Shown here in pieces: positions 10,690 to 22,562 of a stretch of 64,000 nucleotides of DNA. Source of the stretch: Locusta migratoria (Eukaryota; Arthropoda; Insecta; Orthoptera; Acrididae). How positions within the stretch are numbered: the first letter of the stretch is position 1; each line of letters begins with the position of its first letter. The position numbers and the translations under genes were made by a program. The notes below the pieces were generated by a model. The model was given only the letters and a program-made list of their open reading frames with translations. It ran no database searches and had not been told where the DNA came from. Where the stretch lies: the NCBI GenBank assembly GCA_026315105.1, contig CM048744.1, forward strand, positions 363,693,168-363,757,167. Direction: 5' to 3'.

Positions 10690-11520
10690 CTTTAACGAAT
10701 AATCCGAAGATTGGCAAACCTATAAGAGGAGGATTCGCCAGCACTTCAGGATTCACCAGGTTAGCACAAAAAAGGGGGGGGGGCAGCGAGCCTACATCCT
10801 TTCCTGGAATCTTTCACGCAACCCCCCTCACTAAATTTCAGTCTCGCGATCCAGACACCCTTTCCTTCACCAGGATATATGAATGTCTCACTTCCTACGA
10901 CCGTCGCAAATAGCTCGTCCTAGCGGCGAGAGTAGAGTTTTACCAACGCAGGAAGAAATCCGACCAAACTTTTAGACAATGGGTGGCGCAACTGCAAGGT
11001 CTCAGCCAGAAATTTAATTTCGTCACCCGGACCCCAAAAGATTCCTACGCTGATGACATGGTATGGGATCACAAGCACCTGCGGTTGCAGGCTTCCACCA
11101 CGATGATTTGAAACTGGACGACCCGCCTCTCGGAACAAATTATAGAGCTGACGTTCAAATTTGAAGTCCCCACGGCCGCCGACCGTAAGTTAGTCATGGG
11201 ACAACGTCACTGGTGTCCGCGATGTCAACTCCGCCGACCAAGAAGACATCGCCGCCATATCGCTCCAATCGCCGCAAACCGCACCTTGCACAGTTCCCCA
11301 AGGACCAGAAAGCGGCTTGTTCGTCATGTGGATCGAGACAGCAGCCGATACTGGTCCCGCCGCCTTCCTTCTTGTTCAGGATGTTACTCCCAGGACGAAT
11401 GAGAAGATTGCACGGACTGCTGGGCGAAATATCACCGTTGCAGTCACAAGGAGTATCTAGCGTTCGTCTGCCGCTCTTCGACCTAACCGACAACCGCTCG
11501 CCCCGACGTCATCCCCGCGG
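10690..11520 (+). pseudogene. Gypsy gag remnant
   Basis: Fragments in shifted frames read EDWQTYKRRIRQHFRIH (about 10708-10760) and LAARVEFYQRRKKSDQTFRQ (about 10918-10980), matching the capsid-like region of Ty3/Gypsy gag. Further on, CSSCGSR and CSGCYSQ (about 11315-11400) look like a damaged zinc-knuckle region that would bind the element's RNA. A G run at 10770-10783 is one local disruption. The fragment ends at the protease start. Confidence 0.6.
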
Positions 11521-11525
11521 CACCC

Positions 11526-11795
11526 ATGGACATCAATCAAGTTGATCCATCGACTACCTCCAAGTTGTTCATTGAGGTCTCCATTCTCGGGAAGCCTCTT
11601 AAGATGCAGGTAGATACTGGCGCTGTAATTACATTACTCAACTACACACCCTACACCGCACTGGGTATGCCACCGATGCATCCGGCTCCACGACGGCCCC
11701 TCACGTATAACCAGCAAGACATCGTACTCTTAGGCCAGTTCACAACAAGGGCTCCCTACAAATCCATCAGTAGATCTGTACCCTTCCTGGTGTAA
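11526..11795 (+). pseudogene. Gypsy aspartic protease remnant
   Basis: An 89-codon frame contains IEVSILGKPLKMQVDTGAVI with the D-T-G-A catalytic loop at about residues 33-36, followed by the LLNYTPYTALGMPP strand expected after the flap. The retroviral-type protease cleaves the Gag-Pol polyprotein and works as a dimer. The frame ends in a TAA at 11793, near where RT should follow. It sits between the gag zinc-knuckle remnant and the RT. Confidence 0.7.
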
Positions 11796-11922
11796 ACAGA
11801 CCTGTCACTGCTGCTCTGTTTGGTCTGGATGCCTTCTGATTGTTCGGGCTTATGATCAATGATCACGTGCACCTTGTCTTATCTCAGGTACCATTTCCGA
11901 ATGTGGTCTTGTCTGATATCGG

Positions 11923-12790
11923 GTGCGCCAAGGACTTCGCGGCATCCCTCCGTCTCAGGCGATCTTCTCGGTGGCGAAACTGTGCAGGGTGCGCCAGGTC
12001 CGCGTCGCTCTTCAGCAGCTGCTACAGGAGACGGACCGCCTCCAACAAGAAGCTTTGCTCATGTCCGTGCAATTCAGTTTTTGGGTCACTCCCCTCATCA
12101 TAGTTCAGAAGCCTCACAGACTTTTGTGTCTCTGTGGGGATTTTAAGGCCACTCTCAACCCGCAACTGCAGGTTGAAAATTTTTCACTTCCTCTCCCGGA
12201 GGACCTGTTTCACAAATTAGCAGCAGGAAAATACTTTTCCAAGATCGACCTCACAGATGTGTACCTTCAGATCCCTTTTGATCCAGCACGCCAACAGTCC
12301 AGTCATCAACACGCCCACCGTTCTAGTTAAACTGACACATCTCATGTTTGGAGCGGCTAGCACGCCAGTGCTTAGAACAACCTTTACTCGTCGTCCCAGA
12401 CTGCATTAACTATCTTGGAAATATTGTCATAATAGGTCCCACTGCCGAGGCTCATCTTGACAACCTTCATCAGTTGTTCTCTGCCTCCAGCAGGCAAGGC
12501 TCAAGTATAACAAAAATAAGTGTTCTTTTTTCCTCCAAACTTCCATATCCTATCTAGGGCATGGCGTAACGCAAAAAGGTATCAGCCCTACGTTTTCCTA
12601 CATTGGCGGTATCAATTACCTTACCTCGCCGAAGGACATCGATCAACTGAAGTATTTTCTAGGAAAGATTTCCTATTACTGCAAGCTCATTCCAGCAGTG
12701 GCCCAGATAGCCACACATTTCATTTACGCAGGAAAAATATTCCGTTCCACTGGTTCCCTGCCTACGTAACAGCTTTTGCCACCCTAAAAT
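11923..12790 (+). pseudogene. Gypsy reverse transcriptase / RNase H remnant
   Basis: The 11923-12330 frame has CGDFKATLNPQL, SLPLPEDLFHKLAAGKYFSK and IDLTDVYLQI (motif A, first catalytic Asp). After frame changes, HLMFGAAS follows. The active-site segment near 12405 reads INYLGNIVIIGPTAEAHLDN, where Gypsy elements have YLDDI, so both motif-C aspartates are lost. The connection region is still visible at about 12550-12690 (GHGVTQKGISP and SPKDIDQLKYFLGKISYY). RNase H is barely traceable near 12815-12870. Confidence 0.75.
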
Positions 12791-13269
12791 AACAATTGCA
12801 GTCAGCTTCATTCCTCATGCCGTACGATCATTCCTTGACGGTGCTTCCGGCAACCGACGCCTCCTCTCCCATAAGCTTCTAGACGGGAATCCTTCAGAGG
12901 CCTTCCTTCCTACTAAGACGTTGCATCGCATGTAGAGATGAGTCCTGTTTTTGTTCCAATTCTGGTATATCATACACTTTGGGTCTACTACACAGCATGC
13001 AAACGCAGACGCACTTTCCAAATTATCTTGGCCCCGACCTTGCTTTTGACTCCTCTGAACATTTTCAAATTGTTGAAGATATCCGCGAAGTCTTTCAGAG
13101 AGGTGATCGCTACCACTCGCGATTTGCTGCTACTTACCGTCTGCTCCCATTTTCGTCAGGGGTGCTCCACCATTCCTCCCCCCCCCCCCCACCCCCAACA
13201 CGCCCAACAGCAGTTTCACTTTTATTATACTAGCGGACATCAGCTGTCCATCGTCTACAGCATCCTGTT

Positions 13270-13920
13270 GTGAATTTAAGGACCATAAGCACCACGTTTT
13301 GTCATTCTGCAGAAGCTTTGGGCCATGTTTCTGTATCTCTTACGTCAAGGACATTGGGAGTTCTCTCACAACAAGGCGTTGGCACATCGACAGGTCTTTT
13401 GGTTTGGACTCACCAGTGGTATCACTGGAATGGCACGACGTTGCTCAACATGTGCCTGGCAGCTACCTAGCCCATCTCAGCCTTTCCTTCCCTGGCCCAA
13501 GCCGGCAGCCACCTCGGAACATATCCATGTGGACCTCTTCTCGGCCACCATTGGCTCCTCATTACCAATGCGTTTTCCCATTTCACTTTCGTTGTCCCTT
13601 GTCAAAGCATGGCATAAGAAGTTAGCCTGTCTGCCCTAAACAACATACTCTCCTTGAAAGGCTTGTCCAAACCAATAGTCAGAGACAATGGACCCGAGTT
13701 CTGGAGCCAAGAAATCGCGTAATTTTGTTCTTCCAATGGGATAGAACATTTGCTAACTCCAACTTTTCATCCACAATCCAATGCTGAGGACGAGCGCCTA
13801 GTCCGAACCTTCAAAACTCAGATGACAAAATATTCCACCAACCAGGTTTGGAATGATCCCCTGACCCTATAACTCAGCCTCTTATCGTTCAACCCTGATT
13901 AACTCCCTCAGTCGGACTGA
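13270..13920 (+). pseudogene. Gypsy integrase remnant
   Basis: The 13325 frame shows EGH-like LRQGHWEFSHNKAL, FWFGLTSGITGMARRCSTC, giving the His-His-Cys-Cys zinc-binding region, then EHIHVDLF with the first core Asp. Further on, in another frame, VRDNGPEFWSQEIA (about 13675-13720) carries the second core Asp, and LLTPTFHPQSNAEDERLVRT provides the region with the catalytic Glu. Frameshifts lie between these blocks and in-frame stops are present. Confidence 0.75.
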
Positions 13921-14430
13921 ATTCTTGCACGGTCAGCACGGCGCACCCTTCTGCATTTACTCTGGCCTGGACCAACTCTTCAGGTCCCAGTGGGCCTCAG
14001 CCTCACCAGTTTTTTCCCGGATCCTTTGTTTGGGCACGAGGTTTTAACGCCAAGGCCAGATGCCTATGTGTGGTGGTGCTACACCCACAGGGCCGTCAAC
14101 TGTTCGAAATTCGCATCGACGACAGGGTCGTCAGTCGCCTTAGGAACCAACTCCGCCCCCGGTATCCAGCCTCTACAGCTCCTCCCACTCCGGCGCGGAC
14201 CTATCCTCTTCCTCCTTCCCTGGACACTCTAACCTTCCTCCCGAGTAACCGACGGTTGGGCGATGTTGCAGCACCTCCGACGCCGCTACTACAGCTGCAG
14301 CCGCATCACTGCACCTGCCGTGCGACCATGTACCTGCATCCCAGCCAGTTCTGCAACCGGGTCCGTTGTCGATACCGCGTTCCGATTATGCTGATGAACC
14401 CATACCATATCAGCCTCAGATCCTTCCGCC

Positions 14431-14712
14431 TGCCTATGATTGCTGTACGACCACTATATAGGCCCTGTCAGAATGCTAACTCGATAATTCTCGGCCCGGT
14501 ACGAAGCCAGCAATTTAGCTGAGTAGTGACGACTCAGAAGCATCCTGCCTGAAGAATCGAAGACTGAAGACCGTCCGAAGCCGACCGAGTGGATTCCGTA
14601 CTCCGGCTAACCTCGATGGACTTCCGAACTACTTCGTATAGCAAGTTGTTGTTTTAGTAAAGAAGTTAGATCAATAAAACTAGTGTTGAAGAATGAAGCC
14701 TTAGTTAAAACA
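14431..14712 (+). repeat. 3' LTR of Gypsy-like element
   Basis: About 282 nt, partner of the LTR at 10277-10526. It has an extra ~30 nt near 14636-14690. The visible divergence between the two LTRs indicates an old insertion. The element is followed after only ~70 nt by the RTE LINE at 14795. Confidence 0.75.
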
Positions 14713-14794
14713 ATTATAATGATCGAAAGCTGACTATAGGTGAAAATAAGTTCAGCTGAAATTTTTACTAAGTGGCAAATGGTGTTCATAAACT

Positions 14795-17700
14795 GTTGTT
14801 GTTGTTGTTGTTGTTGTGGTCTTCAGTCCAGAGACTGGTTTGATGCAGCTCTCCACCCTACTCTATCCTGAGCAAGCCTTTTCATCTCCTCATAAGAACG
14901 ACAACCCACATCCACTTGAATCTGCTTACTATACGCGTCTCTTGGTCTCCCTCTACGATTTTTACCCCACACACTTCCCTCCAACGCTAAATTCACAATT
15001 CCTTGATGTCTAAGAATGTGTCCTACCAATCTATCCCTTCTTTTAGTCAAGGTATGCCAGAAATTTCTTTTCTCCCCAATTCGGTTCAGTACCTCCTCAT
15101 TAGTTACGCGATCCACCCACCTAATCTTCAGCATTCTTCTGTAGCACCACATTTCAAAAGCATCTATCCTCTTTCTGTCCACACTGCTTATCGTCCATGT
15201 TTCACTCCCATGCAAGGCAACACTCCATACAAATGCCTTCAGAAAGGACTTCCTTAGGCTTAAATCAATATTCGATGTTAACAAATTTCTCTTCTTCAAA
15301 AACGCCTTTCTACCCATTGCCATTCTGCATTTTATATCATCTGTACTGCGACCATCATTTGTTATTTTACTGTCCAAGTAACAAAACTCATCTACCTCCT
15401 TTATTGTTTCGTTACCTAATCTAATTCCTTCAGCATCACCTGATTTTCTTACACTGCACTCCATTACCCTAGTTTTACTCTTGTTAATGTTCATCTTATA
15501 TGCACCTTTCAGCACACTGTCCATTCCGTTCAATTGCTCTTCCAGGTCCTTTGCTGTATCTGACAGAATTACTATGTCGTCGGCAAAACGCAATGTTTTT
15601 AATTCTTCACCCTGAATTTTAATTCCTTCTCCAAATTTCTCCTTGCTTTCCTTTATAGCTTGCTCAATGTACAAATTGAACAAGATTGGGGAAAGGCTGC
15701 AACCCTGTCTTACTCCCTTTCCAACCACTGCATCCCTTTCATGCCCTTCAACTCTGACAACCACTGTCTGGTTTTTGTACAAGTTGTAAATAACCTTACG
15801 CTCCCTATATTTTACTCCTGCTTGCTTCAGAACTTGAAAGAGTTTATTCCAATCAACATTGTCAAAAGCCTTCTCCAAATCTACAAAAGCTAGAAATGTT
15901 GGTTTGCCTTTTCTTAATCTATCTTCTAGGATAAGCCGTAAAGTGAGTATTGCCTCCCGTGTTCCTACATTTCTCCTGAACCCAAACTGATCTTCCCCGA
16001 GGTCGGCTTCTACCAGTTTTTCCATCCTTCTGTATATAATTCGTGTTAATATTTTGCATCCATTGCTTATTAAACTGATGGTTCTGTAGTTTTCACACCT
16101 GTCTGCACCCACTTTCTTTGGAATGGGGATTATAACATTTTTCTTAAAGTCTGAGGGTACTTCACCTGTCTCATACATCTTACACACAATGTGAAACAAT
16201 TTTGTCATGGCTGGTTCTCCCAGAGACTTCAGTAGCTCTGACGGGATATCATCTACTCCAGGGGCCTTGTTTCGACTTAGATCTTTCAGTGCTCTGTCAA
16301 ATTCATCTCTCAGTATAGTATCTCCTATTTCATCATCATCTACATCCTCTTCCCTTCCTACAATAGTGTCTCGAAGTTCATTTCCTTTGTAGAGCCCCTC
16401 TACATACTCTTTCCACCTTTCAGCTTTCCCTTCTTTGCTGAGAACTGGTTTTCCATCAGTGTCCTTGACATTCATAGAGCTGTTTTTCTTATCGCCAAAT
16501 GTTTCTTTTATTTTCCGGTAGGCTGTATCTATTTTTCCCCTATTTATACATTCTTCTACATCCTTGCATTTGCCTTCTAGCCATTCCTGCTTAGCCATTT
16601 TGCACTTCCTGTCAATCTTATTTCTTAGTCGCCTGTACTCCATTTTGCCTGTTTCATTTACTGCATTTTTATACTTTCTCCTTTCATCGATTAAATTTAG
16701 TATCTCCTGTGATATCCAAGGATTCTTTGTAGGTCTTGCCTTCCTACCTATCTTGTCCTCTGCTGCCTTCACTATTTCATCTCTCAATTTTACCCATTCC
16801 TCCTCAACTGTTTTCTTTTCCCCTGTTTCTGTCAATTGTTGCCTGAAGCTCCCTCTGAAATTCTTAAGAACTTCAGGTTCCTTCAATTTATCTAGGTCCC
16901 ATCTCCTTATTTTCCTACCTTTCTGTAGTTTCTTCAGTTTCAGCCTACAGTTCATAACCAACAAGTTATGGTCAGAGTCTATGTCTGCCCCTGGGTATGT
17001 CCTACACTTCAAAACCTGGTTCCGAAATCTATGTCTTACCATTATAAAATCTATCTGGTATCTCCCGGTGTCTCCTGGTCTCTTCCACGTATACAACCTT
17101 CTTTTGTGATTCTTAAACCAGGTGTTTGTTATAACTAAATTATGTTCCGTGCAAAATTCTACCAGGCGGCTTCCTCTTTCATTCCTTTTGCCCAGACCAT
17201 ATTCACCCACTATCTTCCCTTCCCTTCCTTGTCCTACTACCGAATTCCAGTCTCCCATAACAATTAAGTTTTACTCTCCTTTAATTGTCTGAATAATTTC
17301 CTTTAGCTCCTCATATATTTCTTCGATCTCCTCATCATCCGCAGAGCTAGTTGGCATATAAACCTATACTACTGTTGTCGGTGTTGGCTTCGTATCTATC
17401 TTGACAATGATAATGCGAACGCTGTGCTGGTCATAGTAGTTTACCCGCATTCCTATTTTCTTATTCATTATCAATCCTACTCCTGTGATACCCCCAATTG
17501 ATTTTGTATTTATAATCCTGTACTCACCCGACCAGAAATCCTGTTCATCCTGCCACCGAACTTCACTAATCCCCACTATATCTAACTTCAGCCTATCCAT
17601 TTCCCTTTTTAAATTTTCTAATTTTCCTACTCGATTAAGGGATCTAACATTCCACGCTCCGACCCGTAGAATGCCAGTATTGTCTTTCCTGATGATCACA

Positions 17701-18097
17701 TCCTCCTGAGTAGTCCCCGCCCGGAGATCCGAATGGGGGACTATTTTACCTCTGGAATATTTTACCCGAGAGGATGCCATCATCATATGTTCATACAGTA
17801 GAGCTGCATGTCCTCGGGAAAAATAACGGCTGTAGTTTCCCCTTGCTTTCAGCCGTTCGCAGTAGCTGTGTGGCAAAACCACATTAGCTGATGTTACAAG
17901 GCCAGCTCAGTCAATCATCCAGACTGTTTGCCCCTGTAACTACTGAAAAGGCTGCTGCCCCTCTTCAGGAACCACACGTTTGTCTGGCCTCTCCACAGAT
18001 ACCCCTCCGCTGTGGTTGCACCTACGGCACGGCTATCTGTATCGTTGAGACACGCAAGCCACCCCACCTCGGCAATGTCTGTGGTTCATGGGAGTGG
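14795..18097 (-). mobile_element. Full-length RTE-type LINE with 11-bp TSD
   Basis: A 3303-bp minus-strand insertion flanked by GTTCATAAACT at 14784-14794 and 18098-18108. The 3' end is compact: the ORF stop is followed by GACCAC and an (AAC)n tail. One ORF with an APE-type endonuclease and RT, a length near 3.3 kb, and a simple-repeat tail fit the RTE clade. A fragment of the same 3' end is at 63490, and related fragments are at 29551 and 53215; a related 5' end is at 30795. Intact structure and perfect TSDs suggest a fairly recent insertion. The clade is inferred, not tested by phylogeny. Confidence 0.9.
14823..17882 (-). pseudogene. RTE endonuclease-reverse transcriptase ORF with two in-frame stops
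   Basis: The frame runs from 17882 to 14823, about 1020 codons, interrupted only by TAG at 17366-17364 and TAA about 33 codons downstream; the 811-codon distal part starts at M-G-D-W-N (17258). The endonuclease has LRVGAWNVRSL, GISEVRWQ, GDWNSV and SDHNLLV blocks. The RT has NYRTISLISN, FVDLEKAFDNVDW, GVRQGCSLSP and FADDIVIL (at about 15588), so the catalytic Asp pair is intact. The C-terminus has GHILRHQG and a basic RRGRPRD tail. It nicks target DNA and copies element RNA in intact relatives. Two nonsense codons without a frameshift suggest recent loss of function. Confidence 0.9.
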
Positions 18098-18249
18098 GTT
18101 CATAAACTATAGATCGAATAAAATAAGTGGTGTCTTATGTATTGCTTTCACAATCTGTTTATCCTGTAGAGAAAGTGAAGTATATAGTTCCTGTTAATTG
18201 GTATCGGTAGAGGTTACACCTGACAACTGGAATGAATTAATTATTGATT

Positions 18250-18402
18250 TGCCGACCGCAGTGGCCGAGCGCTCTGCGGCGCGCCAGTCACAGTCTGTAC
18301 GGCCACTACGGTCGGGGGTTCGAATCCCCCGTCGGGCATGGATATTTGTGCTGTCCTTAGTATTAGCTAGTTAATAAGAACTTTGTAAGTTTAGGGACAA
18401 AC
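18250..18402 (+). mobile_element. tRNA-derived SINE, type A, short 3' end
   Basis: Has the type-A head (GACCGCAGTGGCCGAGCG), B-box GGGGGTTCGAATCC and GGCATGGATATTTGTG. It ends at TTTAGGGACAAAC, about 45 nt before the usual end. It is nevertheless bracketed by AATTATTGATT at 18239-18249 and 18403-18413. The TSDs argue that the short form integrated as it is, or that the tail was lost without touching the flank. Confidence 0.85.
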
Positions 18403-18413
18403 AATTATTGATT

Positions 18414-18800
18414 ATTTTTACCGATCTCCTGACGCTGACGATTCGATTGCAGAAAATTAATGTTAAAATAAAGCTTAGATATAAAAAAATAAAATAAGAA
18501 AAAATAAATAAATAAACCATACAATTTTCATTGCTGATGTCTTTAATGCAGAAATACATGTTCAATACCAGAGACAAGCATAAAGCGTCGTTCGAATTAA
18601 TATCGACAGTATTGAAAGATTTATACCAAACTAATAAACAAAAGAAGCGACTGATCCCCGTGGTACACCATACAGATTAAATTACAGAGACTACACCGTA
18701 CTAAATTTAAATCTCGAAGACTGGTAGACTCGAAAAATAGCTAATATTTTAATGCGAGAAGCTTGTAATAGCTTTCACAGCGAAAATCTCTCACGTAATT
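18414..18800. other. Unassigned AT-rich spacer
   Basis: Nothing recognised. Confidence 0.4.
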
Positions 18801-18956
18801 TGGTGCGCGGTTGTTCGCCGTGGAAGTTCGAGTCCTCCCTGGGGCATGGGTGTGTGTGTTTGTCCTTAGGTTAGTTTACCTAGGTGTAAGTAGTTTGTAA
18901 GATACGGACTGATGACCACGCAGTTTGGTCCGATAGATCTACAAAAATTTGAACAT
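18801..18956 (+). mobile_element. Type-B SINE, 5'-truncated
   Basis: Starts inside the tRNA-like region (GGTGCGCGGTTGTTCGCC), keeps the B-box-like AAGTTCGAGTCC, a short GT stretch after GGGGCATGG, and the type-B tail GACCACGCAGTTTGGTCCGA, ending near TTTGAACAT. No TSD seen. It directly abuts a LINE linker remnant. Confidence 0.8.
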
Positions 18957-19440
18957 AATTTTGTAGCAAGTCCAAAGAAATTCAGGTCGTATGTAAAGTA
19001 TAAAGTATATACACGAAGAGTACTTTCACTACGCGATAGCAATGGCGATTCTACTGATAACAGTTCAGCTAAAGCAGAATTGCAACGAAATTCCTTCACC
19101 AAAAAAGACGGATCAAATACTCCAGAATTCGACTCAAGAACGGTTGCCAGAAAGCGTAATTTAGAATTAGATATTCCTGGTGTATTGAAGCAACTTATAT
19201 CAGGAAGTATCCTTCTTCTGCAACACAGCTAGCTCTTTACTGATATGAAGTGATTAGTGCTATCGACAAGGGATCTCAAATCTATTCCATATTTCTAGAT
19301 TTCCGGTAGGCTTTTGACACTGTACCTCACAATCATCTTGTAATGAAATATCGGAAATTGCGAAATATCCCCACAGCTGTGGTTTCATCTTCATCTTCAT
19401 TGCGTGTTGATTTATAAGAGTGGGCAAACTGGTAAACATG
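18957..19440 (+). pseudogene. LINE ORF2 linker and RT-start remnant
   Basis: The frame continuing from the SINE reads NFVASPKKFRSYVKYK, LRDSNGDSTDN and RNSFTKKDGSNTPEFDSRT, the linker before the RT in CR1-like LINEs (N-P-K-x-F-W-S-Y-V-K, then SDGN.T). After a deletion, 19245-19340 reads EVISAIDKGSQIYSIFLDFR, stop, AFDTVPHNHL, which is RT motif A. The fingers region between these blocks is missing. It decays after about 19440. Confidence 0.6.
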
Positions 19441-21783
19441 AAAGACCGCAAAATGACAATAACGGTAGTGCAAAACACAAAGTACAGGAAATGTAAGATC
19501 GTTGCTGAAACATCAGCGAGACATGTCTCGATAATAGCAGAGCAGAAAAACTGTTTTTCTCAAAGTGGATACCGTCCGAATAACAAAGACTGATTAGCTT
19601 CAGTCTTATGCAGTTGTGTGGACAAGTTGATTAAAGTTTCATTAACTGCTTCTTCTAAGTGAAGAGTGGGACTGCGGCTGTTCAGTTATTTGCAGGTAAA
19701 CACCAAAATCCGTAATTTAATTAAGAGTTTTGCAGTTTTCCTACAAATAAAGTAGATTAAAAGACGCATATTAATGGTATTTTAGTAAAGATAAATTATT
19801 TTCTATCGTTACACTGATATGAAATGAATTAACGGAAGTTACGCAGGTTAAATAATAACTATTGTAGAAGTTGTTTGTGTGTTTCACTCACAATGTTTAA
19901 TATATCAAGAACGGACGAAACAGTCAATGAGTGATTCCTTTAGTTAACTATTTTTTAGTCCTGAGCCGTATTCACCTGTAATAGATGACAGCGACGCAGT
20001 CTTTTCAGTTACTAAGACAAGAGAAATAAGAGTGTACTATCGCGGTAAATGAACTTTGCGTTCTTCTGGTGCGAATGCCGTCAGAGGAACTTGAAATTCC
20101 CGTCATAAACGTGACTAGCATTGCGCTACTGTTCTGCAAAGATGTAGAGATGGAGTGTGCCGCGACTGGGCTGCTTGTCGAGTCCGCTAAAGCCTTATGG
20201 TTTTTCTTGCCGCGTTTAGCGGAATGCACGTTCTGGAATTCGATCTTCTTGTTCACATTTAACCTGTGTAATTGGAATGCCGAGACTGTCGTAGTCGGTT
20301 AGATCAATGTCTTTCTTTTATGTTCTGGTACACTTCATCTAAACATCGTAGCTGAAAATGGATATTACGCCAGACCTTCTGCCGTTATTTGAGCAGTTCG
20401 CAGACAGGTTAGATTAATGTATGGTATTAATTGCAGCCGTTCCCACGACTCTAAAAATTTAGGAAGGAACATTTCACATCGTCTGTGGAAAATGTTCATT
20501 GTTATCGAACTGATGTCCAGGACACATTGGCTTTCACGTTGTTTCTAATACGACGTATTAAGTACATGAACAACGGACTGTCATAAAACTAAATTATGTG
20601 GCTTCTGAATAAGCCAACGTGTACAATAAGATACTTCGTTGCACATTTTGACTTCCTGTAATGGCTACAACCTTAGTTTAACAGATATGAGTGTTTCTTC
20701 GAAGCTGTTCTGTTGAGTATCTTCAATACTAGGGATTTTTGCTTTTTGTTTGGCAAAGGAAATCAGCGAGGTAAACGTATTTTTATTGGTGACTGAGTAA
20801 CATATCAGACAGGAACTGGAAAATATTATTTCTATACGTGTTGTTTACTACAGGAAGATGCAATGCATAGTGGCAAAATACATCTGAGATATTATTTCAC
20901 CATTTAACTTATAAAGCTCTCGGCCGCTACCAGGTAACGTTTAGGAACAGTTTTTTCAGTCCTAAATTACGACCTGGAAACACAAAGTTTATTTAGTCAG
21001 GAATGCCAGCTATTCAAGTGTTGCATAGCAATTGATTAATTCGCAAAACGAGCTTTACACGCGGTCACATACACCTAAGTACATGCTACTATCTCTGAAA
21101 GTTCCTATTATTTTGTGGTGAATGCTTCCCCTGCTTCAATGCTCCACGACAGATCAGGATTGCTTACCTGATAATATGTTCAGTCCCATCGGACGTCTCC
21201 TCTCTTCAGGTCGGAGATTCTAACGTAGTGCAGCTCTCGATGTGTGGTGTTAGAAATTGGTAGCAAGGAAACTGTCTCTGCCTACTTGAAATAAGAACGG
21301 CCTTTTGGGAATAACTTTTATTTATTACTATCAGCGTGGCATGTAACCTTGGAGCCGTATGCACAGATATCAATAATCTCGCGGTATCTAAATGCTAATT
21401 AATGAGCACCTTCTAATTATGAAAATTGAGTATTTGAAGCAACAATCTCGCTGTATTATCTCACTATTACCAGAGCAACAGCTCGTTTAATTCACAAAAT
21501 GCTGACGCAAGGCCTCCACACGCAAATGCACTTCCTCAGAGCTCTTAAGTCTCACCAACGAAAATAACACCAGGCGGATAACACTTGCGCTGTATCACCT
21601 AGAACCGCCTAATCCAGGGGCCGCCACCGACTACCACTCGAAACCAAGCTCTTACTTTGCGCCCTAGTTCTAGAAGCGTCCACACGATTGTCTGGTTCAA
21701 AGCAGCCAATAAAATATCAGTTTCTAAATATAAAATGTTTCAAATAAACTGTACTTTTAATTAATAAGAAAACTGTAGTTAAT
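19441..21783. other. Unassigned sequence
   Basis: About 2.3 kb with no recognisable gene, transposon end, inverted repeat or long tandem repeat. An 83-codon minus and a 77-codon plus frame near 20005-20302 overlap each other and resemble nothing known. Confidence 0.45.
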
Positions 21784-22562
21784 ATCTACATCTACATACC
21801 TACTCCGCAATCCACCTAGCGCGTGGCGAAGGGTACACTGTCCCACTACTAAGAATTTCCTTTCCTATTCCACTCACAAATAGAATGAGGAAAAAAAGAA
21901 TGCCTATATGCCCCAGTACCAGCTATAATTTCTCTTACCTTGTTTTTGTGACCACTACGCGAAATGTAAGTAGGCGGCGGGAAGCTTATACTATACTCAG
22001 CTTCAGATTCCGGCCCTCTAAATTTCCTCAAGAGAAATTCACGAAAAGAATGACGTCTTTCCTCCAGCGATCCCCAATTGAGTTCCCGCGGCATTTCCTT
22101 GACACACGTGCATTGGTCGAACCTAACAGTAATAAACCTAGCTGCTCGCCTCTGAACTGCTTCTATGTCTTCCTTTAAACTGATCTGCTGCGGGTTCCAA
22201 GCACTTGAGCAATACTCAAGACGTGGTCGCACAAGCGTTTTATACGCGGTCTCCTTTACAGATGAATTACATCTTCCCAAAATTCTCCCAATAAACCGAA
22301 GTCGGCTGTCCGCCTTACAACCGTCCTTACATGTTGGTTCCATTTCATATCGTTCTGCAGTGTTACGCCTAGATATTTGAACGACGCGACTGCATCAAGA
22401 AGCGCACTGCTAACACTGTATTCGAACATTATGGGATTGTTTTTCCTACTCATGCGCATCACCTTACATTTTTCTACATTGAGAGCTAGCTGCTATTCTT
22501 CGCTCCAACTAGAAATTTTGTATAAGTTATCCTCTATGCTATTACAGTCAATTAAAGACGAC
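21784..22562 (-). pseudogene. CR1-like LINE 3' end (RT C-terminal half)
   Basis: The minus strand reads LALNVEKCKVMRMSRKNNP and SFKYLGVTLQNDMKWNQHV (RT thumb region). Then, after a frameshift near 22315, RLRFIGRILGRC, YKTLVRPRLEYCSSAWNP, IEAVQRRAARF and finally YRHSFFPHSICEWN, the usual order at the C-terminus of CR1/L2-type polymerases. The 3' end has a short (ATGTAG)n-like tail at about 21784-21800. It is 5'-truncated at about 22562, as is common for LINE insertions. An in-frame stop lies near 22490. Confidence 0.8.

Larger units (their letters stand above)
10277..14712 (+). mobile_element. Decayed Ty3/Gypsy LTR retrotransposon
   Basis: Two related LTRs enclose gag, protease, RT/RNase H and integrase remnants, all on the plus strand and in Gypsy order (integrase last). 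A putative primer-binding site begins GTGGCGACGAAGCAGG directly after the 5' LTR. Every coding domain is frameshifted or stopped, so the copy is dead. No clear polypurine tract or target-site duplication was found. Confidence 0.85.

Noticed and set aside
10277..14712. Endogenous retrovirus with envelope gene
   Set aside because: After the integrase remnant no envelope-like frame (signal peptide, transmembrane segment) is visible; 13990-14522 is Pro-rich and broken, so I call a plain Gypsy element.
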